64,000 bases of DNA, from contig NC_087111.1 of assembly GCF_963855985.1 (NCBI RefSeq), positions 6,515,001 to 6,579,000 on the forward strand, written 5' to 3'. A model generated the notes under the pieces. It searched no databases and was not told the DNA's origin. It worked only from the letters and a program-made list of their open reading frames with translations. The translations under genes and the position numbers were made by a program. Source of the stretch: Ostrinia nubilalis (taxonomy: Eukaryota; Arthropoda; Insecta; Lepidoptera; Crambidae). This document shows, in pieces, positions 19,543-48,903 of this stretch (position 1 is its first letter; each line of letters begins with the position of its first letter).

Positions 19543-20040
19543 TTTTAAAAATATTTTTTTTATGTATTTTTGAGGTTATGTTTCCCGAAATTCGGAAGAA
19601 AACAACACAATGTCACTGTGTCACTGTCACTTTGACATACAGCGTCTATACATCTGTGAACAAAACGCATTAAATCGACAAAATAAAAAGTGCAGTTAAT
19701 TTCTGAACGAACAAAACACGAAACATTCCCGCCAAAATGTCATAACAGCTACTTCAGCAGTGGTACTATCAAAACCCATTGTGATATCGTTCATCAGACA
19801 TATTGACCTCTCTTTCTAATTTGATAGGATAAAATGAGAAAAGTATACACTTAGATGTGATTTATGTGTGAGATTTCATTAAGTGGTTTGATGTTGCCCA
19901 TTCCGTGATCGCGCAAGTCGATTGATGTGAACTAAAATCTCTTTGTTTACTGTGAAAAAATAGTGATTATCTTCGGCGTTAAATCTTGTGTTAGATAAAT
20001 AATTAATAAAACACCTAGATAAACACAAAACCTGTGAATT

Positions 20041-37070
<17,030 letters not shown>

Positions 37071-37477
37071 ACTGTGAAGCAGTGACGTCACGGGTGTTAG
37101 GCTTAAGCGAATCTTTTTGAATACAATTTGGATGTTTGTACTTTTGGTTTTATTTATCTACTTCACTAGTATGCTCACTCAATGCACATGCAAACTAATA
37201 AATAGCAATGCAATTTCCCTGTTTTAAACGCTACCGAAACGTATGCTATTCAATCTGTGCTAACCGCCCCGTTAAAAAACTAGCCGGGTTAGATGATAAC
37301 TATGCCATACCATCTACCCCGTAAATTGAAGGGGTCGGAGCTACCGGGGTCGATGAAAATGACTTAATATTTTGAAGTAAGTATGGAAAAACATTTTCTT
37401 CTCTAAAAACGAACCTACAGAGACGACTAATTTCAGTCAATAAGAAAAACTGTTTTCCCAGTACCAAAATATAATAA

Positions 37478-37600
37478 TAATCCGCGCTGAAGGATGGAAG
37501 GAAGACGCTGGATGCAGGCCGCCACCAACCGGCCATTGTGGAAATCATTGGGGGAGGCCTATGTTCAGCAGTGGACGTCCTGTGGCTGAAATGATGATGA
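37478..37600 (+). mobile_element. RTE 3' end abutting the MCM6 exon 15 copy
   Basis: GGACGCTGGATGCAGGCCGC-type words, GGGGGAGGCCTATGTTCAGC and a GAAATGATGATGATA tail. The tail runs directly into the copied exon. Confidence 0.7.
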
Positions 37601-37606
37601 TACAAT

Positions 37607-37718
37607 AATAATCCCTCTGTCCACGACGGGTCTGAAGGCCACGCAGAAGTCCGCCGACCAGGAGTTGGAAGACGACCCGCTGCTCGTGGTACACCCTAAC
37701 TATGTGGTCGACACGTGA
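37607..37718 (+). pseudogene. Tail copy of MCM6 terminal exon 15
   Basis: Repeats the last 37 codons, the stop and about 100 bases of the 3' UTR (GACGTCACGGGTGTTAGGCT). Three synonymous changes and one replacement (penultimate codon TCG to ACG). It starts about 10 bases inside the exon, so it has no acceptor. Confidence 0.8.
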
Positions 37719-37842
37719 ACTGTGCAGCTGTGACGTCACGGGTGTTAGGCTTAAGCAAAACTTTTTGAATACAATTTGGATGTTTGTACTTTTTGTTTTA
37801 TTTTTCTACTTAGACTTGGCGCCTTCCCCATTTCATCTCGAA

Positions 37843-37990
37843 ATAGCTGGCCGACCCGGCGAAATTCGTACCGCCTGTTCATCAGAAATAATGTAGGATT
37901 CTGGGGTTTTTTTCTTCAAATCTGTCTAGTAGTTTTGGAGCCTATTCTATGCAAATAATCAAATCTTTCCTCTTTATAATATTAGTGTAG
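37843..37990 (+). repeat. Lepidopteran dispersed repeat fragment
   Basis: GCCGACCCGGCGAAATTCGT and following words match the family at 25115. It lies between the MCM6 and MLH1 3' ends. Confidence 0.6.
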
Positions 37991-38339
37991 AGCTTGTGTT
38001 CTCTGGAAAAGATCGCTTTCTAGCGATAAAGCAGAATAAATTGTGCTGTTTCAATTTTGCATTATTTTGTTTTTTCATATTATTTATCCTGCTTTGCTTG
38101 AACTAGCTGAAGGAGCTGTGAGTGATTTAATTAATGTAAACCGTATAACTGTTCTTGATAAGATTAAATAAATAATTTCTAAACAAACTAATTAGTGAAA
38201 TGGAAATCTTGTAACATACAGGAAAATAAAACCACAGTATCTTTTAAACTTAAAACGTAACAGTCTTTTTAATTTCATATTACATTAAACTTAACATTTT
38301 TAACGATTTCAATATAACTTTTACACTTTTCTTCACAAA

Positions 38340-41300
38340 CTAACACCTTTCGAATACTTTGTACAGGTCATTAAGGTTTGCTATTTGCAATATGGCGCCG
38401 TTGTTCACAAAACTAGTTGGCGGTAGAAAATTTCTTCTAATAGCGGGAAAGATCACGTGTTCCTGTTTCCAAAATTCAGAATTCCGGGCTTCTAAGTTCG
38501 TGTCTGGATTGGGTTGGGAGTAAAAAATGGCGGTCTGTCGGCTGAAGGTATCGAAGCAATCCTTTTCTGATTCCCAATTAACTTCAGTCACGAGTCGCAC
38601 TAGATAGGTCGGTAGTGCGCCCATGAATGGTGTGTGGTTATCTGAAAAAGAAAATACAAAATTAGTTAACATATCACCTCTTTTTTTTATCCACAACGAG
38701 GAAGCTCTTGACCTGTATCTCACCTGATGGTAAGTGATGATCATGCCGAAGGTGGAAGCGAGCTTCACCCGGAATCCTCAACCACGGAGGAACTGGCTAT
38801 CTTACCTCCAACTGCCGGAACACAACAATGCTGTTAACATCGCTGTCGATGGTGGTAGCTAGCCAGGCGGACTTAGAACAAGCCCTACCACCAACCAAAC
38901 CGAACAGAGAAATCCCCACTGGGAATCGAACCCGGGACCTCTGCGTCTGAAGCAGGTGGTCTTACCACTAGACCACAGAGGTCTGTCCAGTATTTATAGA
39001 TGGATTTTCCCAAAGTTCGATTTACAGATGCGACACATTGTAAAATCACTTTTATTTCCACTCCCAGAACATTGCAGTTTGACTGATAATCCGAAATAAG
39101 ATGAGCCGGAAGATGTAGTGTGTAGGCCTCCCTAGGTGGATCGACGATCTGGTGTAGGTCACGGGAAGTACCTGGATGCGGGCAGCGCAGGACCGGTCGT
39201 TGTGGAAATCCTTAAGGCTTTTGTCCAGCAGTGAACGTCATTTGGCTGAAACGAACGAACGATAGGTTGTTCTTTCTTACCTAAAAGCAAAGGTAAGGCC
39301 AATAAGTCCCCGTGTTCATTCATTTCTAGTGAGAAGTATTCGTATAACATCGCTCTTTTGCTCAACAGAAGTTCCGTCATTTGTCGCGCCATTTCACGCA
39401 TATCACCTGAAAAATGAAGTAATAGAAAATTGCTTCATGCATCAAAATAGTATGATTAACACAAGCATTTCTACGAACTTAAGCTTTCCCCCAGGACCAA
39501 CTTAACCTTCAATGGTTGGGTTTTTATTGGCGGTCAAGCTATAGATCCTGGCTACACAGGAGTTGCAGTGGTGGGAAAACTGAATAGTAAGCATTTCTAA
39601 GCGTTTTGGACGTCTATAATGTAGTTTTTCTTTGGTAAATTATAAAATTACCTAAATCAGGATCCCATTCATTTTCCTGTGAACTCAGTCCGAGAACAAT
39701 CAACTCTTCTAGCGGCAGTGGATTCGACATCTTTATCAAACCGAAGTTCTGAAAGTCGTACAGCATTGTTTCATAGAATAATTCCTCCCTTGAAAATAAT
39801 GCAAAATATTAGATTATTTGCACTATACAGGCATGTTTAGGTAAAATTTTATAATAGAGAAACGCGGGTCTCTCAACGCGACATTTTTATATGAGTTACA
39901 TACAGTCTGCTTGTGAGTTGTGCTTGTGACCATGGCTGTAGCAACATAGTTGAAATGTCAAGCCGTGAGTACTTACATAATGTAAGTCGCCCAAAAAATT
40001 TACGTTGAGATTCGTGTTTCTCTTTTTTAAAATGGATAGCGAAAGTTTAAAATCTTATAAAATTTTATGAGAATGATTGTTCAATTGCGATTTAAGTTTG
40101 ATTCGATCAATTTATTTATACGTACGTTAATCTCGTAGTATCGCACAAGTACAACTTAGTCGAGTGTTGAATCAGGGACTTGTGGCAATCGATGCAGGCT
40201 ATAAAAATTAAATTCGCCAGAATCTCTCTCAAATTCATGTTACACTTGTTCTCAACGTCTATTCTTAGTTGCTTCACACTGCTTAACTTGGTTTCTATAC
40301 GTTCATATTTAAAAGTTCTAGTTTTGAAAGACTCCTTAGGGTCAATGTATGTAGCGTTCGCTTGGTCAGCTGCTGTATGGGCTTTCCATCTATCTGGCAT
40401 CTTTTTTACAGCTTCACTAGGTTCATTTACTATTGAACTTTCTAACACATCCTCATTTGCTTCATCTATCACTATATTAGGTATTTCTCTACTTAAGTTG
40501 GGTATTTCTTCAGCCATTGAGACATCTTCTTCGAACAAGTCTTCGTCTTCAATTTTCTCATTATTTTGGACTCTATTCTCAACATTTTTGTCTGTTACGT
40601 CAACTTTTTCCATGTTTTCAGGTTCTTTAACAATTGTAGGGAAGAACTTGTTAATTTTCTGAACATCAGGGTTTACTCGCACCATATTATTGGCGTACAC
40701 TTTGGCCCCTTCAGTGGTTTTTTTCACTATTTCTTCAACAGCAGTCGCGCCAGGTAAGCGGGCCTGAAATTTCGATTTTGTCAAAACGTAGTCGGCGGGA
40801 AGTCTAGTGGTGTATAATTTGGGTTGTAGGACAGTGAATTTGGTGTCGTAATAGGCATAATAATTTAGAAAATAAGGTGGTTACGAAAACGATAAAATTT
40901 AATTTTTATTAAAGACTTAAAGTGACTTGTGTGATTTTAAATGACATTTATGATTTAGGCATGTCACTTTCCAAAAAAAGGTGTATGTAATCTGATTTAA
41001 AAAGGTGCACTGATGCATTAACTTATACAGGGTGTTTAAAATCAATTGATTAAATTCAATCACATAAGTTTGTTTACTAATTTAATAGACTGACCGCATC
41101 TAGCATTGCAAACAAACCTCAGTGGTTAATGCCAATGCATTTAATTGTAATAATGTTTAAGAACTTCCTTTTTAAAATGATAATAAATGAAAAAAAAGTA
41201 ATAATACATTTACCTGTGTGTACATGACCCTTGTAGAGTTACAACTGAGCAGTTTGCTTTCAATGCAGGACTTAATTTTCTCAATGATCTGTTCTTCGTA

Positions 41301-43759
41301 CAAAAATTGCACTTCATGTTTAGTAGGATGCACATTTACGTCCACATTTCTTGGATCTGTGAAATTAATTGCATGGAAAGAAAGAAAGAAACATTATTTA
41401 ATTACAATGTTGCAATTATGATACGAATTATATATAAATAACAACTTACCTAGTTGCAAGCTAAGATATACAAAGGAATGGGCGTTTTTCGGAAGATATG
41501 TTGAGTATACAGACTCCACTGCTTTTCGTATAGCTGAAAAAAGTAATTAATGTTATAAAACGCTTAATTTTGAACCTTCTACTGAACATATTTAAAGTTA
41601 AAATTACTTAAAAGTACAAAATACCCTTACCTACTGAATCGACCAGCCTGTGGTTAATGAATAGCAGCATTGTGCCCTTTTTGTGCGAATAGTTCACGTT
41701 TGTGATGTGTCCGTGGAGAACCAGTTTCAGCTGAGGGTCCTCAAGCTGAATCTCCATTAACTCCCTGGCTATTGCATTGCCGTGGATCTAAAACAGACGC
41801 TTATGTTGAAAGTGGCAGGGCTGAAAAGAGGAACGAAAGTGGCAGGGAATGATAAAGCTAGCCCATTTTACTCAGCAAGGTCAAGTGTAGTTGCACTGGT
41901 TATGTGAAAGAATCAGGGTCACATAACCAGTGCAACTACACTACACAATTCAGAAGCAAAAAATAAAATAAAAATTCCAGACTTTTTTTACACTGTATAT
42001 GAGCCTGGATCCATTAACCACCGCCGTAACACGGCACGTACCACAGCCGTCTATGTTTTACAGTCGGTCTGATCATTGTGCTTGTCTAGATACCTAATAT
42101 AATTTATTTATTTCTCTCACAACAGATCAGTAACATACTTAAGAGATAACATTTTGGATATTATATCTGCATTGTAGATGGATTGTTTTTGGAGAATTCT
42201 TCTTCAGTTCTTACTAAGATGGCAACTTTTTAACAAAGAATGAATGACGACGTCGTGCCGTGTTTTGTGGGGCCAGGCCCTATAACAAAATTATTTAATA
42301 AAATTAGTTATGAACACAAACTTACAATTCTAACATTATCAACAACAGTTGACTTTATAGGTGTTTTCAGATCAGTTGTCTCCCCAAACTTTTTCAACGT
42401 AAACCCAACATGACTATTATGTATTGCGTATCCGCCTACGACTTCCATTATATGGGCGTATTCTTCTGTAGGGCTCCTAAGGGCTTTTTTACGAGCTATC
42501 ACGTTGTAAAAAAGGTCCTCCACAGTGATTTGTGTACCATTATTGCCAGCACAAGCTTTTGTTGGACCTTTTAGCTTTCCGTTTTCATATGCTGCTCTGA
42601 AAATGAGCAAAATAGACCAAATCATTTTCAACTGAAGTAAGTATTCATAGAAAAAAATTCCTGTATAAAGTGTGAGTCTTGATAAAGTGCACATATGAAA
42701 ATAGGTGAAACTAGACTTATGGGTATTTTATGTGTTTTTTTAGTATCACCTGTTATTTAGCATTATTGCTGTTTTTATTTTATCAGGATACACCTCTTAG
42801 TTTAAAAGTTATTACGTTTTCTTTACAATAAATAATTGAAAGAAAAAAAAATCTATAAAAATTTAAAAAAGAACTTAGATATTTTTTTACCTTTTTTTGT
42901 CGGTAACAATAGGTCTAGTTTCACTTATGTTCATATGTGCACTTTATGAAGACTCACACTGTATTTATTCAGCTCTTTTAACTTGAATAAATAAATAAAT
43001 TATTCGAATCTAAACATTTAAAAATGTAATATTTCTGACATACTTGTATGCACATTTCCCAGCTGCAGTTTTACTGAGAATAGTAAGATGTGCGATATGG
43101 CTGATGCTTGCCAATGCTTCGCCTCGGAACCCATACGTACTGATCTCCCTCAAGTCTTCGTATTGCTCCAATTTGGACGTGGTAAACCTCTCACAAACGA
43201 TCTCGAAATCTTCATGTCTTATTCCTGTGCCATTGTCTTGGATCTGTAAATATACAACGTGTCCCAAAATTCAACGATAAGCCGGCGCCACAGGTGATTA
43301 TAGTCATGACTTTTAAAAAATAAGAAAAAATTTTTTACCTGTAAGTACTTGAGACCACCTGCTTTTACTGTTATTATTATATTGGTGGACTTAGCGTCTA
43401 AACTGAAAAATAAGAAATCATTTTAATAAGCACTTTATGTACCTACGTAATAATCATCCTAACTGAAAGAAACCTAAGACCACAAAATAGTTAACGTACC
43501 AAGTACATAAGTTTTAATTACTATTAAAAGTTTATAACAGCATAATTTTAGGCTAAGTGTTCTTAGATATTACCACTTAAAGTCGTCTATAATCAAAAAT
43601 ATAATAGTTTTTAGTCAAAAATAAATACGAGACATTTTCTAACCTGTTTTCTATTAATTCTTTTAGAGCATTTGCTGGTCTTTGTACGATTTCACCGGCA
43701 GCAATGCGATTTACAACTTCTTCGCTTAGTTTTCTAATAATTCCTGGCTCTCCCATCAT
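38340..43759 (-). CDS. Mlh1: DNA mismatch repair protein MLH1, complete, 11 exons
   Basis: Minus-strand exons: 43644-43759, 43339-43402, 43044-43243, 42326-42596, 41631-41787, 41450-41533, 41214-41356, 40126-40763, 39652-39788, 39281-39406, 38340-38641. All phases join to 745 residues (human 756). The N-terminal GHKL ATPase shows ELIENSLDAKST (about 34-45), DNGTGIR (about 62), [14 protein letters not shown] and [12 protein letters not shown]; then [10 protein letters not shown] of the transducer domain. Exon 8 encodes the acidic linker. The C-terminal domain ends in LYKVFERC, the invariant MLH1 tail that completes the PMS endonuclease site. It partners PMS2 in MutL-alpha for nuclear mismatch repair. 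Two ATGs (43759, 43756) are adjacent; the first is used here. It is convergent with MCM6 and divergent from the zinc-finger gene at 44170. No lesion is seen. Confidence 0.96.
38681..38983 (-). mobile_element. tRNA-derived SINE in MLH1 intron 10
   Basis: On the minus strand it begins with a tRNA-like head: A box TGGTCTAGTGGTAAG and B box GGTTCGATTCC, separated as in a tRNA. A tRNA-unrelated body of about 220 bases and an A-rich 3' end at 38681-38690 follow. Confidence 0.85.
39102..39262 (+). mobile_element. RTE 3' fragment in MLH1 intron 10
   Basis: Words CTAGGTGGATCGACGATCTG, GGATGCGGGCAGCGCAGGAC and GTCATTTGGCTGAAACGAAC match the RTE 3' end in MCM6. It is diverged, with deletions. Confidence 0.7.
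39467..39580 (+). repeat. Dispersed repeat, family shared with 4710 and 33935
   Basis: TGGTTGGGTTTTTATTGGCG and CTGGCTACACAGGAGTTGCA, in MLH1 intron 9. Confidence 0.6.
39855..39990 (-). repeat. Dispersed repeat related to 4867-5000
   Basis: Contains CAACGCGACATTTTTATATGA, the CTTGTGACCATGGCTG region and AAATGTCAAGCCGTGAGTAC, partly inverted relative to 4867. In MLH1 intron 8. Confidence 0.4.
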
Positions 43760-44169
43760 AGCAATGAAATGTAAATAAAAAGAAAATGTCCAAACAATAC
43801 ATTGATTCCAAATCAACCAAACTCCGCCAATTTTAATTTGACTTTTTGTTTTTTTTTTGGATTTACGGCTCTGGGTCACCTGGGTGCAAGCCGATTTATT
43901 TTGACATCTCCATTCGCCAAATTTTTCCTACCGCTGAACGCAGCCATTGATGACGTCACGTCCGTCACTCACGTGTCACTGTCAGCTGTCAGTCAGTCAG
44001 TTCGCGTCATCTCGTCAGCTGTGTTCAGCATTCAAGTTTACTATATTCTAAAAATCTAGTTTCACGATAAAAAAATCTCGTAACTTAATATAATTTGAGT
44101 ATTAAATTCACGGGACGTTCTGGACGAGTCGGTGAAACTTATAAACATCCTCAAGACATACAATGCAAA

Positions 44170-45336
44170 ATGGTTGGCCCATTACTCCTGTTGAAAGTGC
44201 TGCACTGCAAGCAAATCTGCAAAAACCGCGCTGAAACATGTAATAAAGAAGGCATTTCGTACGAATCTACCGATGAAGTTAAAGAGGAGGAAACAAACTG
44301 TCGAGTTTGTTTGAAGGAAGGCCACATTCCAATTTACGGCAATGATATGGTGGAAGATGTGTCTGAAGCTTTAAAAACTTTTGGGGGCATAGAACTTGAA
44401 GTAGACGACGCCTACACGAAATATCTATGCCAAAATTGCTACACACAGATTCACAATGCGATAGAATTTAGGAAGACTGCACAAGAGACAGACTATGTTC
44501 TAAAAAATCCAGGTTCAACACAATCATACAATTTTGACGTTGATGTTGATGCACGCTCTATTGACGATAATGATCATCCCGAATCAGATATGGACATTCC
44601 TTTAATTGAGTTTAAAAGTAAAAAAGAGAAGAAGGAAAGAAAGTGGCAGTGTAGAAGATGTGACTTAGATTTTAAAGGCTTTGACGACTATCAGGAACAC
44701 AGATTATCCGATGAACATGAAAATTTCAGGAAGACTTGCCCAATTTGTAATAGATCATTCACCTATTCCTCATATAGAAATCATATGAAGCTGCATGGAA
44801 GAGAAAAACCTTTCATGTGCGACTTTTGTGGCAAAAAGTTCATAATGCAGGGTCAGTTCACTCGTCACCGTGCCACTCATATAGACCATTTACCGTTCCA
44901 ATGTACAATGTGTCCGTATCGTGGAAGGTTTAATGAATGTCTTAAAATGCATATGAGGACTCATACTGGAGAAAAACCATATCAATGTAGCGAGTGCCCA
45001 GCACGGTTTGTTAACAAAAGTAACCTCTCCAGACATGTACTCATTCACAGAGAAGAACGAGACTTTAAATGTGACACATGTGATCGGGGATTTTACACTA
45101 AGAGAGAGTTCGATTTGCACTTGAAAGTTGATCATACAGGAGTAAAGGATCACATTTGTAATATGTGCGGCAAAGCTTTCGGTTACAGAAGACAGTTACT
45201 GAAACATCAGTTAAAAGTACATAAAAGAGAGAAATTGAGAGGTGGTAGAATTCCTGTATATTTGACTCTCGAATCTGAGAAAAGAAAACGGGAACTAGCA
45301 ATGAATCAAGGATTAATTTTAGATATGGATACATAA
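44170..45336 (+). CDS. ZAD-C2H2 zinc-finger protein, seven fingers
   Basis: Single-exon frame, 388 residues from the first ATG (MVGPLLLLKV); the frame is open upstream to a TTG, which is not a start. A zinc-finger-associated domain with ligand pairs CRVC (about 44) and CQNC (about 87) is followed by an acidic linker. Seven C2H2 units follow, from CRRCDLDFKGFDDYQEH through CDFCGKKF, CTMCPYRGRF, CSECPARFVNKSNLSRH and CDTCDRGFYTKREF to CNMCGKAFGYRRQLLKHQLK. ZAD-ZNFs are arthropod nuclear DNA-binding proteins that dimerise through ZAD. It is paralogous to the convergent gene at 45680-46864, with a start 411 bases from that of MLH1. AATAAA at 45465. Confidence 0.9.
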   Translation: MVGPLLLLKVLHCKQICKNRAETCNKEGISYESTDEVKEEETNCRVCLKEGHIPIYGNDMVEDVSEALKTFGGIELEVDDAYTKYLCQNCYTQIHNAIEFRKTAQETDYVLKNPGSTQSYNFDVDVDARSIDDNDHPESDMDIPLIEFKSKKEKKERKWQCRRCDLDFKGFDDYQEHRLSDEHENFRKTCPICNRSFTYSSYRNHMKLHGREKPFMCDFCGKKFIMQGQFTRHRATHIDHLPFQCTMCPYRGRFNECLKMHMRTHTGEKPYQCSECPARFVNKSNLSRHVLIHREERDFKCDTCDRGFYTKREFDLHLKVDHTGVKDHICNMCGKAFGYRRQLLKHQLKVHKREKLRGGRIPVYLTLESEKRKRELAMNQGLILDMDT

Positions 45337-45464
45337 TATTATGCTGTTATTAATAAGTTAGTTTTGTGCGCTTCCATAAATTGTCAATATTGTTGATGTA
45401 ATCAAAGTATTTATTTAAGACACATTATCAGTACAAAAAGACAATCAGTACAATTTAAAAAGTA

Positions 45465-45470
45465 AATAAA
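45465..45470 (+). terminator. Polyadenylation signal of the plus-strand ZAD-ZNF gene
   Basis: AATAAA about 130 bases after the stop, in the 343-base interval between the two convergent genes. Confidence 0.45.
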
Positions 45471-45640
45471 ATGGTTTCTTTTAAACAGCTTTACTTACTT
45501 TTGTAAAATGTTTTTAACTTTGAATTGACTGTGACAATGTGCTTAATGAATTGTACAATAAAATGTAATTTATTACTATTCTGTTATTAACTTGGGGTGC
45601 TAATTGACTTAAAATAAAACAAATAATAGCTGTATTAACT

Positions 45641-45646
45641 TTTATT
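45641..45646 (-). terminator. Polyadenylation signal of the minus-strand ZAD-ZNF gene
   Basis: AATAAA on the minus strand, about 35 bases past the stop. Confidence 0.45.
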
Positions 45647-45679
45647 ATTAAAACCCTCTAGATTTAACTGGAGTCAGTT

Positions 45680-46864
45680 TTACATTGAACTATGTATTTC
45701 ATTTTTGATTTTTTTATCTGGAGGCTGGTCAGCATCATTGTGGTCTCGTAATTGCAAAGAAAGGGCTCTCTTTCTACCGCTTATTAATTTTTCCCTTTTA
45801 TGTACTTTTAACTGATGCTTCGTCATGCTCTTTCTGTATCCGAATGCCTTTCCGCAAATATTGCAAAGGTGCTCTCTTGCCCCATCGTGATCTGCTTTAG
45901 TATGCATTGATAATTCACGCTCCGTATAAAAACCTTTTTCACATTTATCACACGGATATAAAGGTAATTGATTTCTGTGAGTGTACTCATGCCTGGTAAG
46001 ATTGCTTTTGTTAATAAACTTGGCCGTACATTGCTGACATTGATAAGGCCTTTCACCGGTGTGTTTTCTCAAGTGCACCTTGTAGTCTCCACCGAAACGT
46101 GTTCGGTATGGACATTCCGTACATTTGTATGTTGGAGAGGAGAAATGAGTGTCTTTATGACGTTTTATCAACGATTCTAAGTACTTATGATTACAAATCT
46201 CACACTTTACTGTCTTAAAATTTCGGTGATGGGTTAAATGCTTTTGAATGTAATTAAACTTTCTATTGCAAAATGGGCATTTGTCCCTGACTCTACTATG
46301 CATATCAGTCAGCATATGGGTCCCATAATCGGTTGAATTATCAAAGTCTATTTTGCATAATTTACAATTATACTTTGTATTTATATCAGCCAGTGTTTCC
46401 TGGAATATATCATCATCAATATCCAAATATTCTTGCTTTACTGACAATGCATACTCTACTTCTTCTTTTTGTTCGGTTACTCTGAGGAATTGGTCGGTTT
46501 CTATGGCTGTTTTCCTAAACATAATGGCATTTTGAAGCTGCTCATGACATGCGTGGCATAAAAACTTTGGAAAGTTATCACTTTCTAGAACCTCTATGCC
46601 CCCATAAAATATTAGGGATTCAGATAAATCTTCTATCGTTTCGTCGCCGTGGATTGGAATGTCGCCTGCATTTAAACATACTCGGCACAATTTTATTGGT
46701 TTGTCTTTCAATTTCCTTTCATACATATTCTGGAAAGCACCTCCAGTAGGAACCCCAGTAGGTCTCAGCTTCTTTTCCAATTTTAATGGCCGACCTTTTT
46801 TTCTAACGATTCGATTGCTGGAGCTCATGTCTTCGAGTTTTAATGGTAGTTCTTCATCCATCAT
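45680..46864 (-). CDS. ZAD-C2H2 zinc-finger protein, paralogue of 44170
   Basis: Single-exon minus-strand frame, 394 residues from ATG at 46864. An N-terminal basic patch VRKKGRPLKLEKK resembles an AT-hook or nuclear signal. The ZAD has CRVC and CHAC pairs and shares IPIHGDETIEDLSESL and NAIMFRKTAIETD with the neighbour. Seven finger units follow; the second (CPFCNRKFNYIQKHLTHH) is degenerate. The last finger and tail (CNICGKAFGYRKSMTKHQLK, VHKREKL) are almost those of the paralogue. Likely a sequence-specific nuclear protein; targets unknown. Its start is about 550 bases from that of mRpS10. Confidence 0.9.
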   Translation of the reverse strand: MMDEELPLKLEDMSSSNRIVRKKGRPLKLEKKLRPTGVPTGGAFQNMYERKLKDKPIKLCRVCLNAGDIPIHGDETIEDLSESLIFYGGIEVLESDNFPKFLCHACHEQLQNAIMFRKTAIETDQFLRVTEQKEEVEYALSVKQEYLDIDDDIFQETLADINTKYNCKLCKIDFDNSTDYGTHMLTDMHSRVRDKCPFCNRKFNYIQKHLTHHRNFKTVKCEICNHKYLESLIKRHKDTHFSSPTYKCTECPYRTRFGGDYKVHLRKHTGERPYQCQQCTAKFINKSNLTRHEYTHRNQLPLYPCDKCEKGFYTERELSMHTKADHDGAREHLCNICGKAFGYRKSMTKHQLKVHKREKLISGRKRALSLQLRDHNDADQPPDKKIKNEIHSSM

Positions 46865-47410
46865 CAAAGTCCAACTATTTCCTTGTTTATCTATGTTGTA
46901 AGTTTCAATGAAATTTCGTATGACTATTAAAGATATTTCCTAAAATATTAATGTCAGTTGTAACTTGAATTAGTATTTATCGAGTAAATAGGTTTTTAAA
47001 TACAATTAATGGTTTTTTAGTTAATTTTTTTCTTATTTTCGCTTGAGTGAGATGATTTCAATCAGAATTTCAGAAACGCTAAATGTCAAAAGTCTTATTT
47101 ATTTTAACGTTTATTTATTCGATACTGGCTACTCATTGACAGTACTAGACCTGTGACTTTCTAAAATCATAGTGAAAAAGTCGGTCAACTGTACACGTGC
47201 AGTCTGTGGTTACTCGTCTCGTACGTACGTTAAAATAGCAAACAACAACAATCAATCAATCAGCTGTTTTTAAAACTTGAAAAGGTTGTTCATCAAATTA
47301 ATTTTATATTGTTGATTTGATTCAGTTAATCAATCATTTATTGTGTTTGCGGCTCACTAAATAATAGCTTCAGTTTTCAGATACCGACTCGTTGTTAACA
47401 ATCGCCTCTT

Positions 47411-48229
47411 ATGAATCTTGTCAGGGTGAGGTTATGTTCCTAATACATCTTATTTACTTTATTGTATCGTTTTCTAAATGAAACTTTATCATTTTAGAGT
47501 ATCTGGCGTTCAGCGCCAGCCGTACGTAATGCGTTCGTCAACAATCACGCCAGTTTGCGGCCTCTTTCAACCACCGTAACACCAGTCACTCCAGTTCCAA
47601 ATTTAGAAGATGTCCCATCGACAGTGGAACTCGATAAACTGTTTAAGAGAGTGGAGTTGGAGATGAGAGGCATAGATCCCGCAGTTCTGTTGAGTTACTC
47701 CTGGTTTTGTGTGGCAGCTGCTTCCCATTTGGGCATTGAAGTCACTAAAAAGTTTGTATACCTGATATAACCAAAAATATTACACATTGAATTAAAGAGG
47801 TCTTGTATTTATCAAATGTAATAAATATAAAGTTATTATTACTACACAGACCCATGAATCAATACAATAGAAATAAATTGTTACTGTGGTCTCATGTGAC
47901 TGCTTAGAGTGATGGGTTTTACCAAATCTTTACGTTGTCAGCATGATTGTATTTAAAATTGTATTTTTTCTTTCAGTTGGGCCTTAAGAAAATCAGAAAA
48001 AGAAAGGCACACTCTACTCAGAGCTGTGCATATTTACAAAAAACATAGAGTACAATATGAAATCCGTACATACTTCAGATTCTTACACTTGCAACGACTT
48101 ACTGGATCAACTTGCGACACATACTTGGAATACATTGAAAGAAATCTCCCAGAAGGATGTGCTCTAAAGGTCACAAAAGTGGAATGTCAGAAAATGCCAG
48201 AACACATAAAACCACCAAGTCAAGAATAA
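47411..48229 (+). CDS. mRpS10: Mitochondrial ribosomal protein S10 (uS10m)
   Basis: Three exons: 47411-47425 (MNLVR), 47498-47751 and 47977-48229 (TAA), joining in phase to 173 residues. The N-terminus ([19 protein letters not shown]) is basic and lacks acidic residues, as a mitochondrial presequence should. The core has [20 protein letters not shown], then [40 protein letters not shown] and MPEHIKPP, which follow metazoan MRPS10. It is a small-subunit protein of the mitochondrial ribosome. AATAAA at 48256. It is divergent from the ZAD-ZNF gene and convergent with the TMEM216-like gene. Confidence 0.93.
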
Positions 48230-48255
48230 TTAAATAAGTTCTTTGTAGATTTGTT

Positions 48256-48261
48256 AATAAA
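48256..48261 (+). terminator. Polyadenylation signal of mRpS10
   Basis: AATAAA 27 bases after the stop codon. Confidence 0.5.
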
Positions 48262-48903
48262 ACTTATTGTTAGACTATATCAGTGTTTATTCTAAAACAA
48301 ACCTGTTTACATTGTATTAAAAATAGTGTGTTCACTTATTCTAATAGTAAAGACTAGTATCTACTAAATAAAAATGGCAATAATATGAACCAATTACTGG
48401 TTACTATCAGATCTTGTTGGAGTTAACCGTTCATAATCTCTCTATCTCTCTCATAGTTATATTACACATTATATTAAAATATAATATTGAGCTTTTAATG
48501 TTACTATTTAGTACCAATTTACAATATTTTGTATCTGAAGCAAATATCAGATTTAGTTTAATAATAAATGCATTGTATGTACACACTTGCCTATCAAACA
48601 TTTCAAAGAGATGAATTGCAAAATTTACACAATAGATTAAAAACAATGGAATGTAATGTATTATTATCACTGTCCTTAAATACATTTGGCATTAGATTTA
48701 TCTTTGGCCATTACTTCAATAAAATAGTAACGTTTAAAATTATGCTATTCAAACAAGAAATTTATACACTAAAGATGAATAAGGTTGCAAAAACTTACTT
48801 CAGAGTATGCAATATGAGTCAGAGAAACAATTCTAATTTCTTTTCTAATATCAAACATTTGGCATTAATATTTCTTTGGCAAAGAGCTCTCTGTAAATGT
48901 ATT

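Noticed and set aside
38912..38983. A tRNA gene on the minus strand
   Set aside because: The A and B boxes are good, but the sequence continues into a SINE body with an A-rich end and no acceptor-stem pairing was established.
44095..44169. N-terminal extension of the ZAD-ZNF protein from 44095
   Set aside because: The codon there is TTG, and no ATG precedes 44170 in that frame.
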